Shown: positions 17,426 to 27,369, numbered from the stretch's first letter. The stretch: DNA of 64,000 bases from [Eubacterium] cellulosolvens LD2006 (GCF_000621585.1 NZ_JHXY01000007.1:62001-126000), one strand, 5' to 3'. Translations and numbers: made by a program. Notes: generated from the sequence alone by a model not told the origin.

Positions 17426-18772
17426 TCATTCGGCAGCCAGTCCCTCGCTGACAATGACATCCACAACGTTCTTTACATATTTCTCGCAGATCTCCGTCGT
17501 AGCGGCTTCCACCATTACGCGGATCAGCGGTTCCGTACCGCTCGGACGGACAAGGATTCTTCCGTCGCTGCCGAGAGCATCCTCAGCCGCGCTCACAGCT
17601 TCCTGCACCTTCGGATTCTCCTGTGCCTCCGCTTTGTCCTTTACGCGGACATTTTTGAGAACCTGCGGATAAACCTCCATCTCATCCGAGAGACTTCCGA
17701 GAGATCGCTTTGTCTCAATCATCGTTCCCATCAGCATCAGGGACGTGAGAATGCCGTCTCCCGTCGTCGCGTGTTTCATGAAGATGATGTGTCCGGACTG
17801 CTCGCCGCCGAGATCATAGCCGTTCTTCACCATCTCCTCGAAGACGTTTCTGTCACCGACAGCCGTGGCCACGGTTTTTAATCCGTCTCTCTCGCAGGCT
17901 TTCCTGAAACCGAGATTCGACATGACTGTGCTGACGATGGTGTGATCGGAAAGTTTTCCCTGCTGGTCGCGGTATTTTCCGCAGATGAACATGATCTTGT
18001 CTCCGTCTACCAGCTCGCCGTTCTCATCGACGGCCAGACAGCGGTCCGCATCTCCGTCGTAGGCAAAACCGCAGTCGAGATGATTCTCACGCACGTATTC
18101 CTGGAGTTTCTCGATGTGCGTGGAGCCGCAGTCGGTATTGATGTTCATTCCGTCCGGACTGTTGTTGATGACACAGGTCTCGGCGCCCAGCGCGTCAAAG
18201 ACGCTCTTCGCGATTGCGGAGGCGCTTCCGTTCGCGCAGTCAAGTCCGACTCTGTATCCCTTGAAGGAGCGGACCGGAATGGAAATCAGATGGCCGATAT
18301 AGCGGTTCCTTCCGGCGGAAAAATCAACGGTGCGGCCGATGTTCTCTCTGGTGGCCAGCGGGATTTCTTCACCGATTCCGTCGATGTAATCCTCGATCAG
18401 CTGCTCGACGCTCTCGTCCATCTTCTTTCCGCAGCCGTCGATGATCTTGATGCCATTGTCGTAGTACGGATTGTGGCTTGCGGAAATCATGATTCCGCAG
18501 TCGAATTTTTCTGTCCGGACAACATATGAGACGCTTGGCGTCGTCGTCACGTGAAGCAGATAGGCGTCCGCTCCGGACGCGGTGAGTCCTGCGGCAAGCG
18601 AGTACTCGAACATATAACTGGATCTTCTGGTGTCTTTTCCGATTACGACCTGAGCCTTGTGCTCACGTCCGAAATACCAGCCGAGAAATCTGCCCACCTT
18701 GTAGGCGTGCTCTACGGTAAGTCCAACGTTTGCTTCACCTCTGAAACCGTCTGTGCCAAAATACTTTCCCAT
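17426..18772 (-). CDS. glmM: Phosphoglucosamine mutase
   Basis: Interconverts glucosamine-6-P and glucosamine-1-P for UDP-GlcNAc and peptidoglycan. 448 residues, as usual. Begins MGKYFGTDGFRGEAN; the start at 18772 follows GGAGG and removes a spurious 19-residue extension. ISASHNP carries the phosphorylated serine (about 100), the metal loop reads DGDADRC, and the sugar loop GGEQSGH; C-terminal RPSGTEPLIR binds phosphate. Heads a run glmM-TPR lipoprotein-hflX-aminopeptidase P. Confidence 0.95.
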   Translation of the reverse strand: MGKYFGTDGFRGEANVGLTVEHAYKVGRFLGWYFGREHKAQVVIGKDTRRSSYMFEYSLAAGLTASGADAYLLHVTTTPSVSYVVRTEKFDCGIMISASHNPYYDNGIKIIDGCGKKMDESVEQLIEDYIDGIGEEIPLATRENIGRTVDFSAGRNRYIGHLISIPVRSFKGYRVGLDCANGSASAIAKSVFDALGAETCVINNSPDGMNINTDCGSTHIEKLQEYVRENHLDCGFAYDGDADRCLAVDENGELVDGDKIMFICGKYRDQQGKLSDHTIVSTVMSNLGFRKACERDGLKTVATAVGDRNVFEEMVKNGYDLGGEQSGHIIFMKHATTGDGILTSLMLMGTMIETKRSLGSLSDEMEVYPQVLKNVRVKDKAEAQENPKVQEAVSAAEDALGSDGRILVRPSGTEPLIRVMVEAATTEICEKYVKNVVDVIVSEGLAAE

Positions 18773-18846
18773 TCTTCCCATCCTCCGTTGCCTCATTTTA
18801 TAGTTGATCAGGCGTCTTTTCATTGACACCCGTTACTTGCCTGTCC

Positions 18847-19929
18847 TCAGCTGTCCTGATCCTGCATCTTCGTGAGCTTCGCAGCCTGATCTGCCGCCGT
18901 GAGCGTCTGAATCAGTTCGTCCAGATCACCGTTTAAAATGCCGTCGATCTGATGAAGGGTCAGTTTGATTCTGTGATCCGTCACACGTCCCTGCGGGAAG
19001 TTGTATGTGCGGATCTTCTCGGACCGGTCTCCGGTTCCGATCTGGCTTCTCCGAAGATCTGCCTCCGCGTCATGTCGTTTCTCCATCTCCAGCACATAGA
19101 GTTTTGACCGGAGAAGTTCCCACGCCTTCGCTTTGTTCTGAATCTGTGATTTCTCCGTCTGGGAGTAGATCACGATACCGGTCGGATAATGCGTCAGACG
19201 CACGGCGGAATCCGTCGTGTTGACACACTGACCTCCGTTTCCGGAAGCCCGCATGACATCGATTCGCACATCCTTGTCCGGAATATCAATCTCGATGTCT
19301 TCGTCCACTTTCGGCATCACGGCCACCGTGATGGTCGAAGTGTGGATCCTTCCGCCCGACTCTGTAGCCGGAACTCTCTGTACGCGGTGGACGCCGCTCT
19401 CGTATTTCAGTCTGGAGTAGGCGCCGGATCCGCTGATTTCAAACGAACACTCCTTGAGTCCTCCGAGTCCTGTCTCATCGATACTCATCAGCTCTGTCTG
19501 CCAGCGCTGTTTCTCCGCATAGCGCACATACATGCGGTAGATCTCATACGCAAAAAGAGCAGCTTCTTCGCCACCCGCGCCCGCGCGGATCTCCACGATC
19601 ACGCTCTTGTCATCGTTCGGGTCTTTGGGCAGGAGCAGAAGCTGAAGTTGCTTCTCGTATTTCGTCCGGTTGGACTTTGCCTCCGACAGCTCCTCCTTGA
19701 GCATTTCCTTCATATCGGGATCACTCTCGGATTCCAGAAGTTCCAGGCTGTCCGCGATCGTCTCTTCATTTTTCCGATAGGCCGCGTACATTTCTGCCAC
19801 GGGAGACAGCTCTGCCTGTTCTTTCATCAGTTTCTGCATCCTTGCGGAATCTCCGGCGGTCGCCGGATCACTGAGCTGACACAGGATTTCATCAAGCCGG
19901 ATCTGTACATCCTCCAGCTGCTCAAACAT
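18847..19929 (-). CDS. prfA: Peptide chain release factor 1
   Basis: 360 residues. Reads UAA and UAG: the tripeptide PAT in [13 protein letters not shown] marks RF1 rather than RF2 (which has SPF). The catalytic GGQ lies in [12 protein letters not shown], about residue 230. Start follows GGAGG. It comes 55 bases after prmC, whose product methylates this GGQ glutamine, so the pairing is functional. Confidence 0.97.
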   Translation of the reverse strand: MFEQLEDVQIRLDEILCQLSDPATAGDSARMQKLMKEQAELSPVAEMYAAYRKNEETIADSLELLESESDPDMKEMLKEELSEAKSNRTKYEKQLQLLLLPKDPNDDKSVIVEIRAGAGGEEAALFAYEIYRMYVRYAEKQRWQTELMSIDETGLGGLKECSFEISGSGAYSRLKYESGVHRVQRVPATESGGRIHTSTITVAVMPKVDEDIEIDIPDKDVRIDVMRASGNGGQCVNTTDSAVRLTHYPTGIVIYSQTEKSQIQNKAKAWELLRSKLYVLEMEKRHDAEADLRRSQIGTGDRSEKIRTYNFPQGRVTDHRIKLTLHQIDGILNGDLDELIQTLTAADQAAKLTKMQDQDS

Positions 19930-19984
19930 AACTCTTCCTCCAAACTATTTCTGAAAGCGGCGTTCGCCGCCGGCACTTCATTTC

Positions 19985-20833
19985 CTACTTTCGTCCGATC
20001 GCTACCCGATCATTTCCACCGAGATCGCGCACGATCCGGACGTCCTCATATCCAAGGCTTTGAAGGATCTCCCTCATCGCCTCTCCCTGATCGTAACCGA
20101 TCTCCATAAAGATCATGGCATCTTTTTTCAAATATGCTCTCGCGTCCTCCGCGATTTTTCTCTCAAAATAGAGGCCGTCTTCCCGGCCGTCGAGTGCCAT
20201 CATCGGCTCGTGATCCTTCACTTCCGGATCGAGTTCCATACAGACATCCGTCGGGATATAGGGCGGATTGGTGACGATCATATCATATTCGCCGTCGACC
20301 CCGGAGAAGAGATCGCTGTGGATGAAGGTCACCTGATCTTCTCCGATCTCCAGTCGCCTGCTGTTCTCTCTTGCCACCGAGAGTGCAGCCTCCGAGAGAT
20401 CCACGGCACAGCCGGTGACCGCCCTGCCTTTCAGAAGACTCAGAAGAATGCAGCCGCTTCCCGTGCACATATCCAGGATTTTCATTCCGGGGCGCAAAAC
20501 ACGCAGAGCTTCTTCGATCAGCACTTCCGTATCCTGCCGCGGGATCAGCACATCCTCCGTCACATAAAAGCTGTATCCGCAGAACCACGCCTCTCCCGTG
20601 ATCTGCTGCACAGGAATGTGTTCCAGGCGTTTCTTCAGATACAGCTGAAAGGACTCTGCTGCCGCATCGTCCATCGGATCGCTCATATGCAGGGTGTAGT
20701 AACTGCGCGTGATCCCGGCCGCATATTCAAGGAGCAGCCAGGCGTCGGACTTTGCGTCCGCATTGCCAGCTTCCGCCAGCAGTTCCTCCCCGTAGTGATA
20801 CCAGTACCGATAAGAACAACTGTCCTCACGCAT
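19985..20833 (-). CDS. prmC: Release-factor glutamine N5-methyltransferase
   Basis: 282 residues. N-terminal helical domain, then a class I SAM fold with ILDMCTGSGCI (motif I) and the NPPY catalytic motif in VTNPPYIPTDV. Methylates the GGQ glutamine of RF1/RF2, improving termination. Overlaps the upstream DUF1385 gene by eight bases, suggesting translational coupling, and precedes prfA. Confidence 0.95.
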   Translation of the reverse strand: MREDSCSYRYWYHYGEELLAEAGNADAKSDAWLLLEYAAGITRSYYTLHMSDPMDDAAAESFQLYLKKRLEHIPVQQITGEAWFCGYSFYVTEDVLIPRQDTEVLIEEALRVLRPGMKILDMCTGSGCILLSLLKGRAVTGCAVDLSEAALSVARENSRRLEIGEDQVTFIHSDLFSGVDGEYDMIVTNPPYIPTDVCMELDPEVKDHEPMMALDGREDGLYFERKIAEDARAYLKKDAMIFMEIGYDQGEAMREILQSLGYEDVRIVRDLGGNDRVAIGRK

Positions 20834-21785
20834 TTGCGAAATTCTCCCCGATAAATGTCTGCCAGTCGAAGACAGCCTCCACAGCGGCGATTGCCACCTC
20901 AGCCATGCTCTCGTCCGGCTCCTTCGTCGTCAGCTTCTGCATCGCGATTCCAGGTTTAGAGAGCACGTTCACAAATTTGTTCTCCGAACTTCCCGCGAGG
21001 CGGATAAACTCATACGCGATTCCGGCGATCACCGGTACCAGCAGAAGACGGATCACAATCCGCATGATATGAGACTCGGCCTGCACGAACATCAGAAGAA
21101 CCGCGCTGATCAGGATGACATACACCAGAAAGCTCGTGCCGCACCTCTTATGAAAGCGGGAGCTCTTCATAACGTTCTCCACATTGAGCTCCAGTCCGTT
21201 CTCAATACAGTTGATGCACTTGTGTTCCGCGCCGTGATACATAAAGGTTCTCTGAATATCTTTCATCCTCGAAATTAGAATCAGATAGATCAGAAAAATA
21301 AACACGCGGAAAACTGCCTCAAACAGAGACACTGCCCACTTCGAGTGAATGTACTTCGACGCGAAATCGGATACAAAATACGGAAGCATCATAAAAATCG
21401 CGATCGCCGCAATTATGGATACGATCAGCGTTCCTGTCATCAGCAGATCTTCCTGCTTTTTTTCCTTCTGCTTCTTTGCGGCCAGTTCCTCTTCCGACAT
21501 CGCCGCTTTTTTCTTTTTTGTCTCCTCGTCGTCTTCTTCGTCCGCGAAGTACTCCGCGGAGATCATCAGACATTTGAGGCCGATGACCAGGGAGTCGACA
21601 AAGGCGACCACGCCGCGGACCAGCGGAATCTTTGCCAGCTTCGGCGCGTTGATAAAGTTTTTATAAGGATAAATTTCGACGGCAATCTCGCCATCCGGTT
21701 TACGTACGCCGACCGAGTAGTTGTCCCGGTTGCGCATCATAATCCCCTCGATGACAGCCTGGCCGCCGATTCCGGAATTTGTCAT
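20826..21785 (-). CDS. DUF1385 membrane protein (YqhQ-like)
   Basis: 319 residues. Starts MTNSGIGGQAVIEGIMMRN, the diagnostic N-terminus of DUF1385. About four hydrophobic segments (near 65-80, 120-150, 165-190, 225-260) surround conserved GAEHKCINCIE and HKRCGTSFLVYV motifs with Cys/His residues. An acidic/lysine-rich linker lies near 82-112. Membrane protein of unknown biochemical role. In many Firmicutes it sits beside rpmE, prmC and prfA, as here. Confidence 0.88.
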   Translation of the reverse strand: MTNSGIGGQAVIEGIMMRNRDNYSVGVRKPDGEIAVEIYPYKNFINAPKLAKIPLVRGVVAFVDSLVIGLKCLMISAEYFADEEDDEETKKKKAAMSEEELAAKKQKEKKQEDLLMTGTLIVSIIAAIAIFMMLPYFVSDFASKYIHSKWAVSLFEAVFRVFIFLIYLILISRMKDIQRTFMYHGAEHKCINCIENGLELNVENVMKSSRFHKRCGTSFLVYVILISAVLLMFVQAESHIMRIVIRLLLVPVIAGIAYEFIRLAGSSENKFVNVLSKPGIAMQKLTTKEPDESMAEVAIAAVEAVFDWQTFIGENFANA

Positions 21786-21852
21786 AGATCACACTCCAAA
21801 CATAATTAATCAACCCATTATATACTAAAAGACCGCTGTATGTAAATAATAA

Positions 21853-21920
21853 AGCGCGGATCTGAGGTGCGCATCCCGCGGAGCGTTTTGTGCCAGGAAA
21901 TCCTATCGTATTTCCTGACG
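21853..21920 (+). repeat. Mosaic repeat, copy R6 (3' half)
   Basis: Only the shared module: GTGCGCATCCCGCGGAGCG, TTTTGTG and a tail palindrome AGGAAATCC..GTATTTCCT. Between it and the rpmE terminator (21921-22014) are two further hairpins, TACATC/GATGTA and ATGCATCAT/ATGATGCAT. Confidence 0.7.
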
Positions 21921-22014
21921 TACATCTCAAGGCTTAGCCTTTCGATGTACCCCACTCGCCAAATATGCATCATTTCATGCCAGCATGATGATGCATTCCT
22001 GGCTCGTTAGCACA

Positions 22015-22043
22015 CAAAAAAGGAGTCGGATTTCTCCGACTCC
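22015..22043 (-). terminator. Terminator of rpmE
   Basis: Minus strand GGAGTCGGA/TCCGACTCC perfect nine-base stem, four-base loop, then TTTTTTGTG. Confidence 0.9.
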
Positions 22044-22058
22044 CGAATATAATTCAAA

Positions 22059-22259
22059 TTACTTACGTCCGTATTTCTTATTGAACTGCTCGATACGACC
22101 ACGTGCTGTGCTTGCCTTCTGCTGTCCTGTGTAGAACGGATGGCATTTGGAACAAATCTCAACGTGGATATCCTGCTTTGTAGATCCTACTGTGAAAGTA
22201 TTACCGCAGTTGCAAGTAACTGTTGCCTGATAATACTCCGGATGGATTCCCTCTCTCAT
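22059..22259 (-). CDS. rpmE: 50S ribosomal protein L31 (zinc-binding type)
   Basis: 66 residues beginning [13 protein letters not shown] and CSKC motifs supply the zinc ligands, so this is the Zn-containing form. Part of the large subunit and a zinc store in bacteria with a Zn-free paralogue; no paralogue is seen here. Monocistronic with own promoter and terminator, GAGGTG before the start. Confidence 0.97.
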   Translation of the reverse strand: MREGIHPEYYQATVTCNCGNTFTVGSTKQDIHVEICSKCHPFYTGQQKASTARGRIEQFNKKYGRK

Positions 22260-22369
22260 TGATTTTCACCTCTTTCTGGAATACTCGATTTCTCTGTGAA
22301 CTGTGTCTCAACTCTCCGCTTCCGTTCAAAAGGCGAACTTGCGGTCAGTATCTGATTGACAGCGTGAAA

Positions 22370-22398
22370 ATTGTACCATACCGGTAAACGAATTGCAA
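22370..22398 (-). promoter_or_regulatory. Promoter of rpmE
   Basis: Minus strand TTGCAA (22393-22398), 17-base spacer, TACAAT (22370-22375). Leaves a leader of about 105 bases before the start; no known L31 leader was recognised by eye. Confidence 0.6.
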
Positions 22399-22422
22399 GG
22401 AAATTCCCTGATTTCGTGATTC

Positions 22423-23949
22423 TTATATGATCTTTGTCTTTTTGAGCACCTGAACCAGTTCCCGGTTGGTCTTCGTCTTTGTGAACATATTGAGGACATT
22501 CTCCGCAGCCTCTTCGGCCTTGAGTCCGTTCAGCGCTTTTCGCATATTGGTGACTGCGTCCAGTTCTTCCTGATCCAGAAGAAGATCTTCTCTTCTCGTT
22601 CCGGATTTGATGAGGTCGATGGCCGGGAAGACACGCCTCTCCTGCAGTTTGCGGTCGAGGACGAGCTCCATATTTCCGGTTCCCTTGAACTCCTCGTACA
22701 CAACGTCGTCCATCTTGCTTCCGGTATCCACAAGCGCGGTCGCAAGAATGGTGAGGCTTCCGCCCTCACGCATATTTCTGGCCGCTCCGAAGAATTTCTT
22801 CGGCATGTGCAGAGCCGCCGGATCAAGACCTCCGGAGAGGGTTCGTCCGCTCGCCGGAACAACCTGGTTGTAAGCTCTCGCCAAACGGGTGATACTGTCA
22901 ATAAAAATTGTGACGTCCTGATGCATCTCCACCAGACGCTTCGCTCTCTCGATCGTCATCTCCGATACCTTGCGGTGATGCTCCGGAAGTTCATCGAACG
23001 TGGAATAGACTACCTCGACATTCGGACCGACAACAGTCTCCCGAATGTCCGTCACCTCCTCCGGTCGCTCATCGATCAGAAGGATAATAATGTGCATCTC
23101 CGGATTGTTTCTCAGAATGGATTTGGCCGCGTCCTTGAGCAGCGTTGTCTTACCTGCCTTCGGCGGCGACACGATCATTCCTCGCTGACCCTTTCCGATC
23201 GGGCTGACCAGATCGGTGATTCTCATCGCCAGACTGCCGCCCGGTCTCTCGAGGTGGATTCTTTCATTCGGGAAAATCGGCGTCATATCCTCGAATCGAA
23301 TGCGTCGCCCCATCTCTGACGGCCGCATGCCGTTGACGCTGTTCACATACAGAAGAGCCGAAAATTTCTCGTTCTGTGTCTTCATACGGGTATTGCCGGT
23401 CAGAATATCTCCTGTGCGGAGTCTCAGTCTCCGGATCTGCGTCGGAGACACGTAGACATCGTCGCTTCCCGAGAGGTAATTGTCCGAACGGATAAAGCCG
23501 TATCCGTCTTTCGTAACCTCAAGGATACCGCTGGTCATCGAGCCGCTGTCCAGCTCACTGAGTTCATTCCGGATCGCTTCCTCATCGCCTGACTTCTGTT
23601 CCTGATCCGGACGTCCGTTGTTCTTTCTGCGGAAGTTTTTCCGGTTCTCGCGATCTCCGTCCGCAGGTCTGCGGCGCGAAGCCTCCTCTTCCGGAAGACT
23701 CTCCTCGCCGTCTTCAGCGGATTCCTCCTCCGCCGGAAGAATATCTTCCGGTGCTTCCTCCAGCTCTGCGCGGTTCTTCTCCTCCTGCATGCCCGAAACA
23801 TGTGCAAGCAGTCCCTCGATGAGGGCGTCTTTCCGAAGACCGCTGACCGCCTTGATGCCGAAATCCCTGGCCATCATCCGCAGTTCTTTCATCTGAAGAG
23901 TCTCGTATCTGGCCCTCAGCACGTCAATATCAATATTTCCCTCGCCCAT
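22423..23949 (-). CDS. rho: Transcription termination factor Rho
   Basis: 508 residues from the ATG at 23949, which follows CAGGAGG; the longer frame to 23982 is rejected. Hexameric RNA-dependent ATPase ending untranslated transcripts. N-terminal Rho_N helices (1-50), then an acidic and Arg/Asn-rich insert (55-130) that lengthens the protein beyond the classical 420, cold-shock-like RNA-binding domain (about 135-205, [21 protein letters not shown]), Walker [10 protein letters not shown] and Walker [15 protein letters not shown]. Such disordered inserts are common in Clostridia and can aid phase separation. Confidence 0.95.
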   Translation of the reverse strand: MGEGNIDIDVLRARYETLQMKELRMMARDFGIKAVSGLRKDALIEGLLAHVSGMQEEKNRAELEEAPEDILPAEEESAEDGEESLPEEEASRRRPADGDRENRKNFRRKNNGRPDQEQKSGDEEAIRNELSELDSGSMTSGILEVTKDGYGFIRSDNYLSGSDDVYVSPTQIRRLRLRTGDILTGNTRMKTQNEKFSALLYVNSVNGMRPSEMGRRIRFEDMTPIFPNERIHLERPGGSLAMRITDLVSPIGKGQRGMIVSPPKAGKTTLLKDAAKSILRNNPEMHIIILLIDERPEEVTDIRETVVGPNVEVVYSTFDELPEHHRKVSEMTIERAKRLVEMHQDVTIFIDSITRLARAYNQVVPASGRTLSGGLDPAALHMPKKFFGAARNMREGGSLTILATALVDTGSKMDDVVYEEFKGTGNMELVLDRKLQERRVFPAIDLIKSGTRREDLLLDQEELDAVTNMRKALNGLKAEEAAENVLNMFTKTKTNRELVQVLKKTKII

Positions 23950-24193
23950 AAATTCCTCCTGACGATTGTTGTACTCAAACAAAACGGATAAAACGGTCGA
24001 TCCCCCGAATAAAATGAGTAAAACAAAACTTACAAACTGATAATCGAAAAACTCAAATCATATAAAATGGAAATCTAATAAAAGTTGATCATCCGCCGGT
24101 TCCTGTGCCCCGGCTATCCTATACAAAAATGAAATATGAAAATGTCAAATAAAAAAGGGGGTCATTTCTGAGATGTAATCTACATGTAAGATA

Positions 24194-24274
24194 TGCGGCT
24201 AACAGGACTCGAACCTGCACGGTCATCCCAATGGGACCTAAACCCATCGCGTCTGCCAATTCCGCCATAGCCGC
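24194..24274 (-). tRNA. tRNA-Leu(TAG)
   Basis: GCGGCTA/TAGCCGC acceptor stem, TTTAGGT anticodon loop, GTTCGAGTC T-arm; CCA is not encoded. Separated from the other six tRNAs by a terminator, with only a weak candidate promoter of its own (TTGATC, TATTTT). Confidence 0.93.
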
Positions 24275-24360
24275 CTACTGGTAATATCGGCAAAATATAC
24301 CTTAAAAATAGCCGATCAACCGTATTGGGAATGTAATAACTCTTTTATATAACACAAAAA

Positions 24361-24389
24361 TTGGTGAATGTCAGATCGACATTCACCAA
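24361..24389 (-). terminator. Terminator behind tRNA-Lys
   Basis: Minus strand TTGGTGAATGTC/GACATTCACCAA perfect 12-base stem followed by TTTTTGTGTTATA. It should end the Pro-to-Lys transcript before tRNA-Leu. Confidence 0.85.
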
Positions 24390-24393
24390 CTCG

Positions 24394-24466
24394 TGAAGCA
24401 TCGGGGACTCGAACCCCGGACAACTTGATTAAAAGTCAAGTGCTCTACCACCTGAGCTAATGCTCC
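24394..24466 (-). tRNA. tRNA-Lys(TTT)
   Basis: CTTGA stem around loop CTTTTAA; GGAGCAT/ATGCTTC acceptor with one G-U pair; CCA not encoded. Confidence 0.95.
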
Positions 24467-24474
24467 AAAGGAAT

Positions 24475-24546
24475 CTGGGCCAGCCGGATTCGAACCGGCG
24501 CATGCAGCAGTCAAAGTGCTGTGCCTTACCGCTTGGCGATAGCCCA
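24475..24546 (-). tRNA. tRNA-Gln(TTG)
   Basis: CAGCA/TGCTG stem around CTTTGAC; TGGGCTA/TGGCCCA acceptor; GGTTCGAATCC T-arm. Confidence 0.95.
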
Positions 24547-24565
24547 TCGTTCGCCATTCGGCCAG

Positions 24566-24640
24566 GGTGGATAAAGGGATTCGAACCCTTGGTCTCCAGA
24601 GCCACAATCTGGCGCGTTAACCAACTACGCTATATCCACC
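24566..24640 (-). tRNA. tRNA-His(GTG)
   Basis: CCAGA/TCTGG stem around TTGTGGC. The extra G at position -1 opposite discriminator C, specific to tRNA-His, is encoded at 24640. Confidence 0.95.
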
Positions 24641-24680
24641 ATGTCTATTCAATTAGACCTGAAACAGATATCTGTTTCCG

Positions 24681-24754
<74 letters not shown>

Positions 24755-24758
24755 ATAA

Positions 24759-24829
24759 AGCAGGTGATGGGAATCGAACCCACGTATCCAGCTTGGAAGG
24801 CTGGTGTTCTACCATTGAACTACACCTGC
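24759..24829 (-). tRNA. tRNA-Gly(TCC)
   Basis: CCAGC/GCTGG stem around CTTCCAA; GCAGGTG/CACCTGC acceptor. Shares most of its body with the tRNA-Gly(CCC) at 33199. Confidence 0.95.
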
Positions 24830-24830
24830 G

Positions 24831-24905
24831 TCGGGGTGACAAGATTCGAACTTGCGGCCTCCTGGTCCCAAACCAGGCGCTCTAGCCAAACTGAGCCACA
24901 CCCCG
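24831..24905 (-). tRNA. tRNA-Pro(TGG)
   Basis: CCTGG/CCAGG stem around TTTGGGA; CGGGGTG/CACCCCG acceptor; first gene of the tRNA transcript. Confidence 0.95.
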
Positions 24906-24949
24906 AATCGACGATCACCGTCATCGGCTTTTTGCCTGACGCAAGGGAT

Positions 24950-24978
24950 ATTATATTATAACGATCCTGTGATGTCAA
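24950..24978 (-). promoter_or_regulatory. tRNA operon promoter
   Basis: Minus strand TTGACA (24973-24978), exactly 17 bases, TATAAT (24950-24955): full consensus, as expected for a stable-RNA operon. It drives Pro-Gly-Arg-His-Gln-Lys. Confidence 0.92.
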
Positions 24979-24995
24979 CAATGATTTTCATTTTT

Positions 24996-25487
24996 TTATA
25001 TTTTTTTCTCGACATAGCGAATCTTGCAGTAGAAGCCGTTTTCCGCGTCGCCTGTGATGATCCCGTAGGAAGGTTTTCTGCCCTCCTGTCTCGGATATGT
25101 CAGTGAACCCGGATTCATAATCGTCACGCTGTTCTTCTTCTCGATCAAAGGCTTGTGCGTGTGCCCGAACAGGCAGATATCCGCCCCTCTCCGGAACGCC
25201 TCCGCAGCAAGGCGGTCGGTTCCCATGTACACCTGGTAGCGGTGACCGTGGGTCGCAAAAATTCTGCAGCCGCCGACCTCGGTAAAGAACTCCGCAGGAA
25301 GATCGGATCCCCAGTCGTTGTTGCCGGAGACCATGAATGTGCGACAGCCCGCCCACGCCAGGATCTCATCTTCCTCGCCCTCAATATCTCCGCAGTGAAT
25401 CACAAAGTCCAAAGGCTGTTCTCTTTTCACAATCGTTTCCAGAATCCCGCCGTAACCGTGCGTGTCGCTGACGACCAGAATTTTCAT
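24996..25487 (-). CDS. YfcE/MJ0936-type metallophosphoesterase
   Basis: 163 residues. Calcineurin-like dimetal motifs in order: DTHG (8-11), HCGD, GNND, ATHGH and GHTH. Small members of this family hydrolyse phosphodiesters in vitro; the natural substrate is unknown. Its ATG shares a base with the rdgB stop (TAATG), so the two are translationally coupled; third gene after the THUMP methyltransferase and rdgB. Confidence 0.88.
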   Translation of the reverse strand: MKILVVSDTHGYGGILETIVKREQPLDFVIHCGDIEGEEDEILAWAGCRTFMVSGNNDWGSDLPAEFFTEVGGCRIFATHGHRYQVYMGTDRLAAEAFRRGADICLFGHTHKPLIEKKNSVTIMNPGSLTYPRQEGRKPSYGIITGDAENGFYCKIRYVEKKI

Positions 25488-26098
25488 TATGCAAGAACCT
25501 CTCTGAGTTTCTTCGCGATCTCGCGAAGCGCTTTTCCTCTGTGGCTGATCTCATTCTTCTCTTCCGGTGAGAGCTCGGCCGTGCTGCGGCTCATATCCGG
25601 CAACATAAAGATCGGATCGTAGCCGAAGCCGTTCTCTCCCTTTTCCTCGTAGCCGATCCTGCCCTCGATCACGCCGCGCACAACCAGCTCTCTTCCGTCC
25701 GGAAGTACGGCCGCAATAGCGTCCACGAATCTGGCCGTTCTCTTCTCGACCGGAACGCCCTCCAGATTCTCGATGATTTTCGCGTTCTTGATGCGATAGG
25801 ATGTGTCATGTCCCATCCATCTGGCGGACTGTACGCCCGGCATCTTGTCCATCGCGTCCACCTCAAGTCCGGAATCGTCCGCGAGAACAACGGAAGCCTT
25901 CAGCTGCTCCGGGAGCGCAGCGGCAACAGCCTTCGCCTTGATCAGGGCGTTCTCCTCAAAGGTCTCTCCGTTTTCATCCGGATCGGAACTGATCCCGGCC
26001 TGCTTCATCGACAGAATCTCCACGGGAAGCTCCGCAAGAATCTCGCGAACCTCCCTCATTTTATTTTCATTTCCTGTGGCAAAAATAATCCGTTTCAT
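25487..26098 (-). CDS. rdgB: XTP/dITP diphosphatase (RdgB/HAM1)
   Basis: 203 residues. FATGNENKMREV at the N-terminus, LADDSGLEVDAM with the metal-binding Asp pair, and the C-terminal SHRGKAL are family signatures. Removes ITP, dITP and XTP from the nucleotide pool so they are not built into nucleic acid. Overlaps the upstream gene by four bases (ATGA) and the downstream one by one. Confidence 0.93.
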   Translation of the reverse strand: MKRIIFATGNENKMREVREILAELPVEILSMKQAGISSDPDENGETFEENALIKAKAVAAALPEQLKASVVLADDSGLEVDAMDKMPGVQSARWMGHDTSYRIKNAKIIENLEGVPVEKRTARFVDAIAAVLPDGRELVVRGVIEGRIGYEEKGENGFGYDPIFMLPDMSRSTAELSPEEKNEISHRGKALREIAKKLREVLA

Positions 26099-27273
26099 TC
26101 TCTCGCTTCCCCCTCTGCGTCTTCTTTCTTTTTCTTCGGCGGTTTCGGACCCGGATACTGATAAAAGTAGGTCTTCATCATTCCGTTGTATATCTTCCGG
26201 TTTTTCGCGGCCTTTCGTCCCATATAGCGCTCGGCATCCTCATAGGCTGTGATCACATAGAGCGACCAGGTTCCGAGCTTACCGAAGGTCCTGCCTCCGA
26301 GTGTCTCGTAGAGCGCCGGCAGGTCTTTCTTCTCCTCCAACCGCTCACCATAGGGCGGGTTGGTCACGATAAATCCGTACTTGCCCGGATGAGACAGCTC
26401 CGCCACGGACCTCTGCTGAAAATGGATGAGATGATCCACCCCCGCAAGCTTCGCGTTTTCTCTCGCGAAGCGCACCGCTTCCTCATCGAGGTCGTATCCC
26501 TGAATATTTGTCTTCACCGACAGATCCACGCGATCCTCGGCGTCCTCTCTCGCGTCCTTCCAGCACTTTTCCGGAATCAGATGTGTCCAGGATTCCGCAA
26601 GAAAACTGCGGCGCATACCGGGCGCCATATTCGCTGCCATCATGGCTGCCTCGATGCAGAAGGTACCGCTTCCGCAGAAAGGATCCACGAGAATCCGGTC
26701 TCCCTTCCAGGGCGTCAGCATCAGTAGAGCCGCCGCCAGCGTCTCCGTGATCGGCGCCTTCGTTGTGTTCTGACGGTATCCGCGCTTGTGCAGAGATACA
26801 CCGGTGGTATCGAGGCAGACCGTCACGCGGTCCTTCAGAATGGACACACGCACCGGATAACTCTCTCCGTCCTCCGGGAACCAGTCCACGTTGTACTTCT
26901 CCTTCAGCCGCTCGACCATCGCCTTCTTCATAATCGACTGTATGTCGGAGGGACTGAACAGCTTACTCTTCACGGAGTTGGCCTTTGCCACCCAGAACTT
27001 TCCGTGCTGCGGGATAAAACGCTCCCACGGAAGCGCTTTCGTCTTTTCGAAAAGCTCGTCAAAGGTGGTCGCCTTGAACTCGCCGACTTTCAGGAGGACC
27101 CTCTCCGTCGTCCGGAGAAAAATGTTGGCGTAGGCAATCGCCTCGGCGTCGCCTGCAAAGGTCACCTTTCCGTCCTCCACAGCTGTTATGTCATATCCGA
27201 GATCCGTGATCTCGCGTTTCATCATCGCCTCAAGGCCAAAGTGGCACGGCGTGATCAGTTCAAATAAATCCAT
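26095..27273 (-). CDS. THUMP-domain class I RNA methyltransferase (RlmL/YpsC-like)
   Basis: 392 residues. N-terminal ferredoxin-like/THUMP region (1-155, VLLKVGEFKATTFDELFEKTKALPW), then a Rossmann methyltransferase with DPFCGSGTFCIEAA and the catalytic NPPYGERL. The group methylates guanine N2 in 23S rRNA (as RlmL); the exact site is inferred only from family. It ends in a Lys/Glu-rich tail. First gene of the unit with rdgB and the phosphoesterase; the Shine-Dalgarno GGAG is unusually far (13 bases) from its ATG. Confidence 0.85.
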   Translation of the reverse strand: MDLFELITPCHFGLEAMMKREITDLGYDITAVEDGKVTFAGDAEAIAYANIFLRTTERVLLKVGEFKATTFDELFEKTKALPWERFIPQHGKFWVAKANSVKSKLFSPSDIQSIMKKAMVERLKEKYNVDWFPEDGESYPVRVSILKDRVTVCLDTTGVSLHKRGYRQNTTKAPITETLAAALLMLTPWKGDRILVDPFCGSGTFCIEAAMMAANMAPGMRRSFLAESWTHLIPEKCWKDAREDAEDRVDLSVKTNIQGYDLDEEAVRFARENAKLAGVDHLIHFQQRSVAELSHPGKYGFIVTNPPYGERLEEKKDLPALYETLGGRTFGKLGTWSLYVITAYEDAERYMGRKAAKNRKIYNGMMKTYFYQYPGPKPPKKKKEDAEGEARE

Positions 27274-27369
27274 ACGTGTTATCTGACTCCTGTCGTGTAT
27301 GCATGTGTTATTTTGTTTCTCGTCTTTCGTCTATTGCTTTATGCATCATAACACAGGGCGGTCAGCCCT

